The position numbers were made by a program, and so were the translations under genes. Shown here in pieces: positions 8,618 to 15,692 of a stretch of DNA of 64,000 nt (position 1 is the first letter of the stretch; every line of letters begins with the position of its first letter). The notes beneath the pieces are model-generated. The model had not been told where the DNA came from and made no database searches. It was given only the letters and a program-made list of their open reading frames with translations. Location: positions 31,505 to 95,504 of the forward strand of contig JANQPG010000023.1 in NCBI GenBank assembly GCA_028289545.1, in the 5' to 3' direction. This DNA comes from Woeseiaceae bacterium (lineage in GTDB: Bacteria; Pseudomonadota; Gammaproteobacteria; Steroidobacterales; Woeseiaceae).

Positions 8618-9775
8618 CTACAGTCCCTGGTACTTCCGATACTCCTCCCACAGCCGGTCGCGCAGCTCGGGATCTTCCTCGGCCAGCGCCGCCTCACGAA
8701 GCTGCCGAGCAATGATGTCATCGTCGGCTACCATCGGTATATCTTCGGGCGTGCGTTCGCGAATTTCCTGATCGGACATGCCCGCCGTCGGCGACTCGCG
8801 CGGCGCCATGGCGTCGTTGATGACCGCGACGGAACCGCCGCTGCCGTCACCTTCCTGTTCGCCCAGACTAATGCCGCCGCTGCCGCCGCCACCGCCGCCG
8901 AACCCTTCGGTGTTGCGCCCTACGGCGGCAATTTCTTCCTGTTCCTCAAGCAGCACGTCGTCAAAATCGCCCAGCGATTCGTCGAGGATTCCACCGAGGC
9001 GTTCGGCCCGCTCCGAGCCACTTTCTCCCGGGAACTCGCCGACGCTTCCGGCAGCACCTCCACCCGACGATCCACCGCCTCCCGAGGCGCCGCCGCCACT
9101 GGCGCCAGAACTACCGCTGGCTCCGCCGCCACCGCTCGCGCCGTCGCTGTCCGCATTGGAAGAAGCGCCACCACCGCCTATGCAGTCGCCGTCCTGTCCC
9201 ATACCGCCGACGCCGCCCGGGAGCGAGCCCGTGTCGCCGCAGTCGCCACCCGATTGACCGTCGCCATCGCCGTCACCTTCACCCGACTCGCCGCCGCTCG
9301 GAAAGCCGCCCACATCGGGCATGCCGCCGCCTGTTCCGGCGCCGTCCGGGCCCGGCATGCCGCCGCCCCCGGGCGCAGGAATGCCCGCTCCGGGCATGCC
9401 ACCACCGGAACCCGCACTGCCGCCGCTCGAGGAACCGCCGGTCGAACCGCCCGGCACGCCTCCGCCAGGCATGCCTCCTCCTTGGCTGCCGCCGGGCGCA
9501 CCGCCTCCCGGCATGCCTCCGCCCGAGGAACCGCCGCCGGAGGAACCGCCGCCCGAGGAACCGCCTCCTGACGAGCCGCCTCCCGACGAGCCGCCTCCCG
9601 ACGAACCGCCGCCTGACGAACCACCGCCGGAAGAGCCGCCGCTGCTGGGTGCTCCGCCTCCGGATTGGCTCGAGGACTCGTCATTGCAGGCCGTGGAGAT
9701 TGCAAGGGCCGCAAGGGCCAGAAGGACTGGCCGGGCCCAGGCCGGTATGGAAGCGAGCTTGAGTGGATTTTTCAT
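8618..9775 (-). CDS. Gly/Ser-repeat low-complexity lipoprotein
   Basis: A 385-residue protein, starting at ATG 9775 with a GGAGGG ribosome site; the track start at 9913 has no such support. A lipobox follows the signal (LALAALAISTACN). Residues ~45-90 are tandem GGSSG units, then GGGMPGGG/APGGS repeats and further Gly/Ser-rich stretches to ~residue 260. The last ~120 residues are different: acidic and charged, helical, ending in a block rich in Arg and Glu (RERTPEDIPMVADDD, LREAALAEEDPELRDRLWEEY). It looks like an outer-membrane-anchored flexible stalk carrying a small helical head. No family is recognised. The lipoprotein gene follows 18 bp later. Confidence 0.75.
   Translation of the reverse strand: MKNPLKLASIPAWARPVLLALAALAISTACNDESSSQSGGGAPSSGGSSGGGSSGGGSSGGGSSGGGSSGGGSSGGGSSGGGSSGGGMPGGGAPGGSQGGGMPGGGVPGGSTGGSSSGGSAGSGGGMPGAGIPAPGGGGMPGPDGAGTGGGMPDVGGFPSGGESGEGDGDGDGQSGGDCGDTGSLPGGVGGMGQDGDCIGGGGASSNADSDGASGGGGASGSSGASGGGASGGGGSSGGGAAGSVGEFPGESGSERAERLGGILDESLGDFDDVLLEEQEEIAAVGRNTEGFGGGGGGSGGISLGEQEGDGSGGSVAVINDAMAPRESPTAGMSDQEIRERTPEDIPMVADDDIIARQLREAALAEEDPELRDRLWEEYRKYQGL
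9522..9641 (-). repeat. Eight tandem 15-bp units encoding GGSSG repeats
   Basis: Eight consecutive degenerate 15-bp units of the form cccgaggaaccgccg (plus strand) lie inside the lipoprotein gene. Unit-to-unit differences are mainly at third codon positions, so the peptide repeat is kept while the DNA has drifted. Copy number may vary between strains. Confidence 0.85.
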
Positions 9776-10023
9776 GGTCTGGAGCCCTCCGGCGCAACGC
9801 TCGGCCCGCACACACACGGACCGTATTGTGTCTTTGGAGCAACAGATGCCGCGTTGAGTTCCATTCGATTGGAAGGCACGAAACCGCTGCCGCCCATGCG
9901 CCTTGTTTGACACAAACGACCTTAATACGCGACCGGCAGCGGTTCAACCGCGATTCTGCCGCTGAAGGCGCCGAACCATAAGGATTCTGTCAAGCGGGCG
10001 GGACCTGGGCCGCCGCTCGGCGC
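9776..10023 (-). other. 248-bp gap splitting the signalling locus; possible internal promoter
   Basis: No gene is seen between the PP2C stop and the Gly/Ser lipoprotein start. On the minus strand a GC-rich imperfect hairpin (agcggcgg ... cccgcccgct) follows the PP2C stop, directly before a TTGACA hexamer without a convincing -10. Further on, TTGAAC and TAAGGT are 17 bp apart and could be a weak promoter. The gap probably separates a kinase/phosphatase unit from the membrane-protein unit. Confidence 0.3.
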
Positions 10024-10875
10024 TCAGTCGATCGCGGGCTTGCGGTGCGGCCGGTAGGGCTTGCGGAACAGTATGAGAGAGAGATCGTCGGGTTTGCAGG
10101 GCTTGAGGCTCTCCGGATCGGCCATTCGGCGGGCCGCGAGGCTGACGATCCGGTCCGCCGCCACGTCGAGGGCGCCGCGCCGCATGCGATCGACAACCTC
10201 GGTGACGTGCACGTTATCGGTCAGCCCGTCGCTCGCCAGCAGCACCGTGTCGCGAGGGTTCAGCACCACGCCCGCGCCGACGTCGATACGCATATCGCTG
10301 TTGCCGACAAAATTCGACACCAGATGTCGCTCCTCGTGATGCAGCGCCTCGCGCTCGTTGAGAAAGCCCGCTTCGACGGCAAAACCGGTCGGGGAATGCG
10401 GCAAAGTCTGCAGGCGAACCCTGCCGCGCTGACCCGCAATCAGCGCCTCCGAGTCGCCAACCTGGTAACTGCGGGCCAAATGGCCTTCGATCGTCACGAT
10501 AGTCATGGTCGTGGCCGAGCCACGGGCTTCAGCCATGACCGCCGCGTTGGCGGCTTCGATGCCGTTGAGAATCGCCGTGCGCAACAGCGTGGTCTTGCCC
10601 AGAGACACGTTCAGCGATTCCGCCAGCGCCCGCACCGCAAGCAGCGATGCGCGCTTCCCGGCGGGCAGCCCGCCCGCCCCGTCGGCCACGACCAGCACGC
10701 AGGCATCCGGTCCCCACGGAATCCCGGCCACCGTGTCCTCGTTCTCGGTCAGCTTGTCAGGAGCTCGCGCGGTAAAGGCCACAAGCTGGCCGCCGCCCAT
10801 TACGACCTGCTTCGTTTCTGGCCTGTCACTGCCATCGAGCAACAGCATGCCTTCGGCCACGAGCGCTTCAGTCAT
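10024..10875 (-). CDS. PP2C-family Ser/Thr protein phosphatase
   Basis: A 283-residue PPM/PP2C phosphatase without membrane segments. Metal-binding motifs are present: LTENEDTVAG near the N-terminus, LVVADGAGGLPAG, YQVGDSEALIAG and LLASDGLTDNV. I use ATG 10875 because it lies inside the end of the kinase gene (8-bp overlap) and gives a normal PP2C N-terminus; the track start at 10926 adds 17 residues overlapping the kinase. Coupling to the kinase suggests the two act on the same substrates, with the FHA proteins downstream as readers. Protein phosphatase activity follows from the family; actual targets are not visible. Confidence 0.9.
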   Translation of the reverse strand: MTEALVAEGMLLLDGSDRPETKQVVMGGGQLVAFTARAPDKLTENEDTVAGIPWGPDACVLVVADGAGGLPAGKRASLLAVRALAESLNVSLGKTTLLRTAILNGIEAANAAVMAEARGSATTMTIVTIEGHLARSYQVGDSEALIAGQRGRVRLQTLPHSPTGFAVEAGFLNEREALHHEERHLVSNFVGNSDMRIDVGAGVVLNPRDTVLLASDGLTDNVHVTEVVDRMRRGALDVAADRIVSLAARRMADPESLKPCKPDDLSLILFRKPYRPHRKPAID

Positions 10876-12241
10876 GCACCACCGGCTCTCGGCACCAGGC
10901 GCAGTAATTCCAGAACTCTTTCGCAATTCCCCAGCCGCACGCCTTGCAGCTCGTTTTGCTGCCCTCGAGCTTCCAAGCCTGGCGAACCTTACTGCGGCAC
11001 CACGGACAGTAGCGCATGAACGGCATGATTGGGCCTCGACAGCGTTTGTTGCTGCACTCCGCGGTGTATCGCTTATCGGGGTAGCGGCGGGTCGTCTCTT
11101 CGAGAAAGCCGGGACCGTAGCACCAGGCGCAGTAGTCCCAGTCGTTCTTTACCCCGCGCTGGCACCGAGGACAGCTCGACGGCATCGACGACTCGGCGCC
11201 CCGGGTCGGGTTGTCGAAACCGCACCAGGGACAGGCCTGCATGCTCTCTGAAACGGGGCCCTCGCAGTGTCTGCACTGATGCTGGCAGTCGAGCGTTTTG
11301 CCGAATTGTCGCTTGAACTCGCGCCAGCGAATCTGCTGCCAGCTGACGCTGTGAGTGCCGGTACTGCGGCCGCTTCCCCGCTTCCGGCCACCAATCTGTC
11401 GGCGTGCGCGGCTCTGCAACCGCTCGAAGGCCGCCAGCATGATGCGGGCGTCCGCGAAGCGTTGCTTGGGATCGAGTTGAATGGCCTGCTTCAGGAAATT
11501 GACGAACTCCGGCCGGACGCGTTGCGCGAGGCGCTCCTGACCCGGCAGCGGCCATTCGAACGGCCACTCCGGCAGGCGCCCCGATAGCAGGCGATAGATA
11601 ACGAGCCCCATCGAAAACACATCCGACTGAAACTTCGGACGTCCCATCGCCTGTTCCGGCGCAATGTAGTCGATCGTACCCGACCCCGACGCCTTCAACG
11701 TGCGGGTCCGCAGTTTGGCAAACCCGTAGTCGCCGAGCTTGAGGCGATTGCCGGGAAACAGCAGGAAGTTCTCCGGCTTGATATCGCAGTGAATCACCTT
11801 GTTGTCATGAGCGTGCGCGAGGCCGCTCAAAGCCTGGCCGACCAGTTCGAGGGCGTTCGCCGTGGAAATACGCCGCTCGATGCGGTCGGCAAGGGACTCC
11901 TCGCCGAGTTCCATTGCGATCACGAAGTAGTCGTCAATATAGGCGGCGTTCAGGACACCGAGGAGGTTGGGATGGTTGAGGCGCGTGGCCACCTGTACTT
12001 CGTGAAGAAACTCGTCGTGTCCCGTGTGATCGGCATGCCTCGGTATTTTCAGAGCGACGCGCATACGCTGAATACGATCGAACGCCCGGTAGACGTCCGC
12101 CAGCGGTCCGGACGCAATACGACCGAGGATCGTGTATTTGCCGAGTTTTTGGCGCGCTCTCAACAAGTGAAGGTTCTTTTGGGTAGAAGGCGGCGATTCG
12201 AACGTACTCTTGTGCACCGCAAGCGAGAGCGCATGAGACAT
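10868..12241 (-). CDS. Soluble non-RD Ser/Thr kinase with four C-terminal zinc ribbons
   Basis: A 457-residue protein (ATG 12241; the track start at 12280 is a TTG). The kinase domain covers ~35-285: loop LGRIASGPLADVYRA, lysine in RVALKIP, catalytic loop HCDIKPENFLL and metal loop LGDYGFAK. HRD has become HCD and DFG has become DYG, but both catalytic aspartates remain, so it is a non-RD kinase rather than a clear pseudokinase. After a basic linker come four CxxC...CxxC zinc ribbons (CRHCEG/CPWCGF, CPRCQR/CAWCYG, a CSNKRC/CPWCRS pair, CKACGW/CAWCRE). There is no membrane helix. It is the first gene of the locus and overlaps the PP2C gene. Confidence 0.9.
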   Translation of the reverse strand: MSHALSLAVHKSTFESPPSTQKNLHLLRARQKLGKYTILGRIASGPLADVYRAFDRIQRMRVALKIPRHADHTGHDEFLHEVQVATRLNHPNLLGVLNAAYIDDYFVIAMELGEESLADRIERRISTANALELVGQALSGLAHAHDNKVIHCDIKPENFLLFPGNRLKLGDYGFAKLRTRTLKASGSGTIDYIAPEQAMGRPKFQSDVFSMGLVIYRLLSGRLPEWPFEWPLPGQERLAQRVRPEFVNFLKQAIQLDPKQRFADARIMLAAFERLQSRARRQIGGRKRGSGRSTGTHSVSWQQIRWREFKRQFGKTLDCQHQCRHCEGPVSESMQACPWCGFDNPTRGAESSMPSSCPRCQRGVKNDWDYCAWCYGPGFLEETTRRYPDKRYTAECSNKRCRGPIMPFMRYCPWCRSKVRQAWKLEGSKTSCKACGWGIAKEFWNYCAWCREPVVHD

Positions 12242-12323
12242 CAAGCGGTAATAATGTAAGCCCGCGCGGCAAGCAGTCAAGCTCGCAAAACGGCCAGCGA
12301 GGCAGACAGTTCCGCAATCAAAC

Positions 12324-12352
12324 TGTCACCAAATCTAAACCCTGCCGTCAAT
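12324..12352 (+). promoter_or_regulatory. Pho-box-like repeat upstream of plcP
   Basis: Three heptamers at an exact 11-bp period: CTGTCAC, TCTAAAC and CCGTCAA. The first matches the PhoB half-site consensus and the third is close. A TACGCT hexamer nine bases further on could be the -10. The middle heptamer is poor, so this is a moderate candidate, strengthened by the better boxes near 14.55-14.63 kb. Confidence 0.45.
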
Positions 12353-12402
12353 TCGCAAACCTACGCTTCGCAACGTGCTCATTGCAACCGGGTGAAGGAC
12401 TT

Positions 12403-13191
12403 ATGCAGCACTACCGGACCCTGTGGCTCTCCGACGTTCACCTTGGCGCCATTCAGTCCCGCGCGGCCGATCTCACGCACTTTCTGAGTTCGGTCAGCGC
12501 CGATACGATCTATCTGGTCGGCGACATCGTCGACCTCGAGCGGCTGAAGGTCAAACCCACGTTCATGGAGTCGCACCGCACGCTCCTAGGGCACCTGTTC
12601 GCGATTGCCGCCGGGCCGTCCCGGGTCGTGTACATTCCCGGGAACCACGACGTCGAGTTCCGCCGAATGGCCGGCCAGGAACTCTTCGGCGTCGAGATTG
12701 CGCTCGAAGCCGAACACGTGAGCGCGAGCGGCGAACGTTACCTCGTCTTTCATGGCGACGCGCTCGACGCCGCCATTCGCAAAGGCACGAATCTGGAGCG
12801 CTTTGCTTCAGCCGCTTACACGGTCATGGTCGAAGCGGACGTCCGCTTCAATGCACTGCGCTCCCGTTTTGGCGGTCAGTTCTCGCCGCTGTCGACCCGC
12901 ATCAAGAACAAACTCAAAGCAGCCAACGAATACATCCTGCGCTTTGAAGAAACCGCTGCGGCCTATTCGGCCTCGCGGGGTTTCGATGGCGTGATTTGCG
13001 GCCATATACACCGCCCGGGCGCCCGTCGGATTAACGGCGTGCGCTACGTGAATGACGGCGACTGGGTCGAGCATCGCACAGCGGTCGCCGAAGAGGCCGA
13101 CGGCACGCTGCACCTGCTGCACTACCGTTCGGACGGCATCGACCGCGAACCCCTGTTCCTCGATCGGAGCCGCAGACCGCTCGCAGCCTGA
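12403..13191 (+). CDS. plcP: PlcP-type calcineurin-like phospholipase C (LpxH-related metallophosphoesterase)
   Basis: A 262-residue metallophosphoesterase with the full dimetal motif set: LSDVHLG, VGDIVDL, PGNHDVEF, VFHGDALD and GHIHRPG. ATG 12403 is chosen because AAGGA lies just upstream. The long middle region (RFNALRSRFG, STRIKNKLKAANEYILRFEE) and the YVNDGDWVE ending match the PlcP-type branch better than classical LpxH. PlcP releases diacylglycerol from membrane phospholipids in phosphate-starved marine and rhizobial bacteria. Neighbours with lipid roles (dgkA, PAP2, GT4) and a Pho-box-like repeat support that reading. Such genes are often annotated as UDP-2,3-diacylglucosamine hydrolase, and that remains the main alternative. 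Confidence 0.72.
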   Translation: MQHYRTLWLSDVHLGAIQSRAADLTHFLSSVSADTIYLVGDIVDLERLKVKPTFMESHRTLLGHLFAIAAGPSRVVYIPGNHDVEFRRMAGQELFGVEIALEAEHVSASGERYLVFHGDALDAAIRKGTNLERFASAAYTVMVEADVRFNALRSRFGGQFSPLSTRIKNKLKAANEYILRFEETAAAYSASRGFDGVICGHIHRPGARRINGVRYVNDGDWVEHRTAVAEEADGTLHLLHYRSDGIDREPLFLDRSRRPLAA

Positions 13192-13201
13192 CCGCGGACA
13201 A

Positions 13202-13231
13202 CCCGCGTTCCGGGGAAGTCCGGAACGCGGG
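13202..13231 (+). terminator. Perfect 12-bp hairpin after plcP
   Basis: CCCGCGTTCCGG and its exact complement flank a 6-base loop, 10 bp after the plcP stop. No U-tract follows, so this may be a rho-dependent or processing signal, or a 3'-end stabiliser, rather than a classical intrinsic terminator. Confidence 0.45.
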
Positions 13232-13305
13232 AAGCGACAGCCGTATTGCCGCAGTGTAGGCTTGCCGCATCGAGGCTGGCCGCATCGTCAGGAAGCTGCA
13301 GGTAA

Positions 13306-13677
13306 ATGGGAAAACCTGGAAACACCGGCATTCGCCGAGTCATTCGCGCAACACGATACTCCGCACAGGGCCTGGCTCACGCCTGGCGACACGAAGCCGC
13401 GTTCCGGCAGGAAGTCGTTGTAAGCCTGTTGCTGTTCCCGGCGGCCTTGTGGCTGGGACAAACGCCGCTGGAAAGGCTGCTGCTCGTTGCGACCTGCATA
13501 TTCGTGCTCGTCGTTGAACTGCTCAACTCGGCCGTCGAGGCGGCCATCGATCGCGTGGGCGAAGAGCAGCACGAACTGTCGGGACGCGCAAAAGACATGG
13601 GCTCAGCAGCCGTCATGGTCAGCCTGATGCTGAGCGGCGCCGTGTGGATCATGTTCCTGTGGCAACGCTTTGCGTGA
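13306..13677 (+). CDS. dgkA: Diacylglycerol kinase
   Basis: A 123-residue DgkA with three membrane helices. The N-terminal amphipathic RRVIRATRYSAQGLAHAWRHEAAFRQE and the active-site region VVELLNSAVEAAIDRVG and HELSGRAKDMGSAAV are characteristic. It phosphorylates diacylglycerol to phosphatidic acid at the inner membrane with ATP. Placed between a PlcP-type phospholipase C and a lipid glycosyltransferase, it could recycle the diacylglycerol that PlcP liberates. It lies 114 bp after plcP on the same strand and may be co-transcribed. Confidence 0.95.
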   Translation: MGKPGNTGIRRVIRATRYSAQGLAHAWRHEAAFRQEVVVSLLLFPAALWLGQTPLERLLLVATCIFVLVVELLNSAVEAAIDRVGEEQHELSGRAKDMGSAAVMVSLMLSGAVWIMFLWQRFA

Positions 13678-13721
13678 GTCGCAAACCCTCGAGCGAAGCA
13701 GAGATATCGAGAGACCGGGCT

Positions 13722-13977
13722 GGCCCGGAAATCTCACCGGTATCGCGGATTCAGGCGGGGTTCGCAGCCGTCCTGGGGCCGCTCTGGAGCGAAAGCGGTA
13801 GCGGTCGCTACCGCTTGAGTGAAGAGCCAGCCAGGGCGAGCGAGAAACCGCCTGAACCGCAATAGGTCAGCGCCGGAACAGAAGGCTGTTCTGAAAACGC
13901 ACTCCAGAACCGTGACATGGTCTGAATTATCGGCACCGTGCGCGCCAGGCGTTGGCCGACCGGTGAGATTTTCGGGC
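13722..13977. repeat. Nested inverted-repeat element between convergent dgkA and PAP2 genes
   Basis: The outer arms ggcccggaaatctcaccggt (13722-13741) and accggtgagattttcgggct (13958-13977) are complementary at 18 of 20 positions. Inside, 13745-13860 forms a long imperfect inverted repeat (gcggattcaggcgg against ccgcctgaaccgc) closed by a perfect 10-bp stem with a GGTC loop (13793-13816). No convincing gene lies in this ~299-bp interval; the short ORFs there are shadows. The layout suggests a MITE-like or otherwise decayed palindromic element, or a strong bidirectional 3'-end structure. Confidence 0.6.
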
Positions 13978-14501
13978 TAGGCCACCAGCGTAATGCTGGC
14001 CGTCGCAATGGCCGCTCCCAGCCCGGCACCGGCCACCACGTCGCTCGGATAGTGCAGGCCCAGGATCACCCGGGACGCCGCCACGAGTAGCGCAAACGGT
14101 ACGAGCACAAACAACAGGCTCGGCTCGTAGCTGCCGTAGAAAACGGCGAAACTCACGGCGTGCAGCGTATGGCCCGACGGAAAGCTGTAGCGATCGAGCG
14201 GCGCGGTTCCACACTCGATCTCGCCGTGTTTGATGTACGGCCGCTCGCGAACCAGTCGTCGCTTCAACACCGTGTAGACGAGGATACCGACACCCGCCGT
14301 CGCCAGCGTGTGTGCGACAAAGAAGCCGAGCTGATGGGTTTGCTGCAACGCACAAACCAGACCAAATCCCACCCACGCGGGGTAGTCGCCAAGACGCGAA
14401 ACCGCGGTGAAGAGCGCCTTCACGGCGCGCCAGCGGCTCAGCGCGTTGATTCGGCGACACGCATCGAGCTCTAAATCGTTAATGTAATCAATAACTACCA
14501 T
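13977..14501 (-). CDS. PAP2-family membrane phosphatase
   Basis: A 174-residue polytopic protein with the three PAP2 active-site motifs: KRRLVRERP, FPSGHTLH and SRVILGLHYPSD. Family members dephosphorylate phosphatidic acid, undecaprenyl pyrophosphate or related lipid phosphates in the membrane. With PlcP, DgkA and a GT4 enzyme next to it, phosphatidate phosphatase supplying diacylglycerol is the likely job, though undecaprenyl recycling cannot be excluded. It diverges from the glycosyltransferase gene, with Pho-box-like repeats in the 150-bp gap. Confidence 0.88.
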   Translation of the reverse strand: MVVIDYINDLELDACRRINALSRWRAVKALFTAVSRLGDYPAWVGFGLVCALQQTHQLGFFVAHTLATAGVGILVYTVLKRRLVRERPYIKHGEIECGTAPLDRYSFPSGHTLHAVSFAVFYGSYEPSLLFVLVPFALLVAASRVILGLHYPSDVVAGAGLGAAIATASITLVA

Positions 14502-14546
14502 ACCGTCGTACCGGTTACATTACGCGGCCGATTCTCTGCCCCACAG

Positions 14547-14575
14547 ACGACAGCGACGTGACCGCGCCGTGACAG
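14547..14575 (-). promoter_or_regulatory. Pho-box-like direct repeat facing the PAP2 gene
   Basis: Read on the minus strand, CTGTCAC, CGGTCAC and CTGTCGT occur at an exact 11-bp period. This is the PhoB half-site (CTGTCAT) pattern, although the spacers are GC-rich where canonical boxes are AT-rich. It lies about 46 bp upstream of the PAP2 start. Confidence 0.5.
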
Positions 14576-14597
14576 ATCGATGAAAGTCGAGGCCAGC

Positions 14598-14626
14598 ATA
14601 TCATTGGCCTGTTATATATCTGTAAC
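14598..14626 (+). promoter_or_regulatory. Pho-box-like direct repeat facing the glycosyltransferase
   Basis: CTGTTAT, the AT-rich spacer ATAT, then CTGTAAC (14609-14626) matches the 18-bp PhoB consensus at nearly every position. A third, weaker half-site ATATCAT lies exactly 11 bp upstream. TAATTT follows the box and could be part of a promoter. This is the best Pho-box candidate in the window. Confidence 0.6.
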
Positions 14627-14651
14627 ACTAATTTAACGCGCTCGGCCAACC

Positions 14652-15692
14652 ATGCCCGGCATGCGCATTGCGATTGTGACGGACGCTTGGGAACCGCAGG
14701 TCAACGGAGTCGTGCGGACCCTCGGGAGGACCCGGGATCAGCTGATTGCCATGGGTCACGAGGTGCTGCTGGTAACGCCGGCCGGCCGGCGGACCGTACC
14801 CATGCCCACGTATCCTGAGATCCGCTTGTCGCTGTTCGCAGGGCCCGGCGTGCGACGCGATCTCGACCGCTTCGAACCCGACTGCATCCACATTGCGACC
14901 GAGGGCCCGCTCGGTCTGGCCGCTCGGCGCTACTGCCTGCGCACCCACGTGCCGTTCACGACCGCCTACCACACACAGTTTCCCGAGTACGTGCGTGCGC
15001 GGGCGCCGATCCCGATCGCCTGGACCGTTCGCCTGTTGCGCTGGTTCCACGGGCCGGCGGTGCGAACCATGGTGCCCACAAAGGCCATCCAGACCAAGCT
15101 GACCGACCGCGGCTTCGACGACGTCGTCATCTGGTCGCGCGGCGTGGACACCGCACTGTTCAACCCGTCGACCCCGCACGACTACGGGCTCGAAAGGCCC
15201 ATTTGGGTCTACCTGGGCCGTGTCGCGGTCGAAAAAAACATCGAAGCGTTTCTCGAACTCGACCTGGCGGGCAGCAAAGTCATCATTGGGGACGGACCGG
15301 ACCGCGAAGGGCTTGCCCGACGCTTCCCCAACTGCCACTTTCTGGGCTATCGATTCGGCGCGGACCTCGCCAATCACCTTGCGGGTGGCGACGTTTTTGT
15401 GTTCCCGAGCAAGACCGATACCTTCGGGCTAGTGATGCTTGAAGCCATGGCCTCCGGGCTGCCCGTTGCGGCATTACCCGTGGATGGCCCCATTGACGTC
15501 GTCCGCCACGGCGAGACAGGGATTCTCGACGAAGACCTGAAGGCTGCCTGTCTCTCGGCGCTCAGTCTGGACCGCGAGGCGTGCCGCCGCTACGCCGAAA
15601 AACGCAGCTGGCGACGCGCAACCGAACAGTTCGAGTCCTATCTGGCGCCACGGGTCCTCGAAACGGCGTCGGACCAACCCGCAAGCAGCTGA
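14652..15692 (+). CDS. GT4-family glycosyltransferase, likely diacylglycerol glycosyltransferase
   Basis: A 346-residue GT-B glycosyltransferase. The N-terminal domain opens with MRIAIVTDAWEPQVNGV. The nucleotide-sugar domain has VYLGRVAVEKNIEAFL, VIIGDGPDREGL and the donor-binding FPSKTDTFGLVMLEAMASGLPV (E-x7-E motif). ATG 14661 is an alternative start; neither has a clear ribosome site. The family includes the Agt-type enzymes that pair with PlcP to make glycolipids during phosphate starvation, as well as mannosyl- and sulfoquinovosyltransferases. The donor sugar cannot be read from the sequence. The 3' end overlaps convergent glpK by 55 bp. Confidence 0.85.
   Translation: MPGMRIAIVTDAWEPQVNGVVRTLGRTRDQLIAMGHEVLLVTPAGRRTVPMPTYPEIRLSLFAGPGVRRDLDRFEPDCIHIATEGPLGLAARRYCLRTHVPFTTAYHTQFPEYVRARAPIPIAWTVRLLRWFHGPAVRTMVPTKAIQTKLTDRGFDDVVIWSRGVDTALFNPSTPHDYGLERPIWVYLGRVAVEKNIEAFLELDLAGSKVIIGDGPDREGLARRFPNCHFLGYRFGADLANHLAGGDVFVFPSKTDTFGLVMLEAMASGLPVAALPVDGPIDVVRHGETGILDEDLKAACLSALSLDREACRRYAEKRSWRRATEQFESYLAPRVLETASDQPASS

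Noticed and set aside
7817-9571. 584-aa plus-strand ORF
   Set aside because: Antisense of two lipoprotein genes; its Thr/Ala repeats mirror the Gly/Ser repeats.
9522-9641. CRISPR-like array
   Set aside because: 15-bp units are contiguous without spacers and encode an in-frame GGSSG repeat.
13644-14029. Two short ORFs (73 aa each) between dgkA and PAP2
   Set aside because: They read through the inverted-repeat element; sequence similarity between them follows from the repeat, and no ribosome site is seen.
14480-14500. FNR-like half palindrome near the PAP2 start
   Set aside because: It falls in the coding sequence for the first residues of PAP2 and matches only one half-site.
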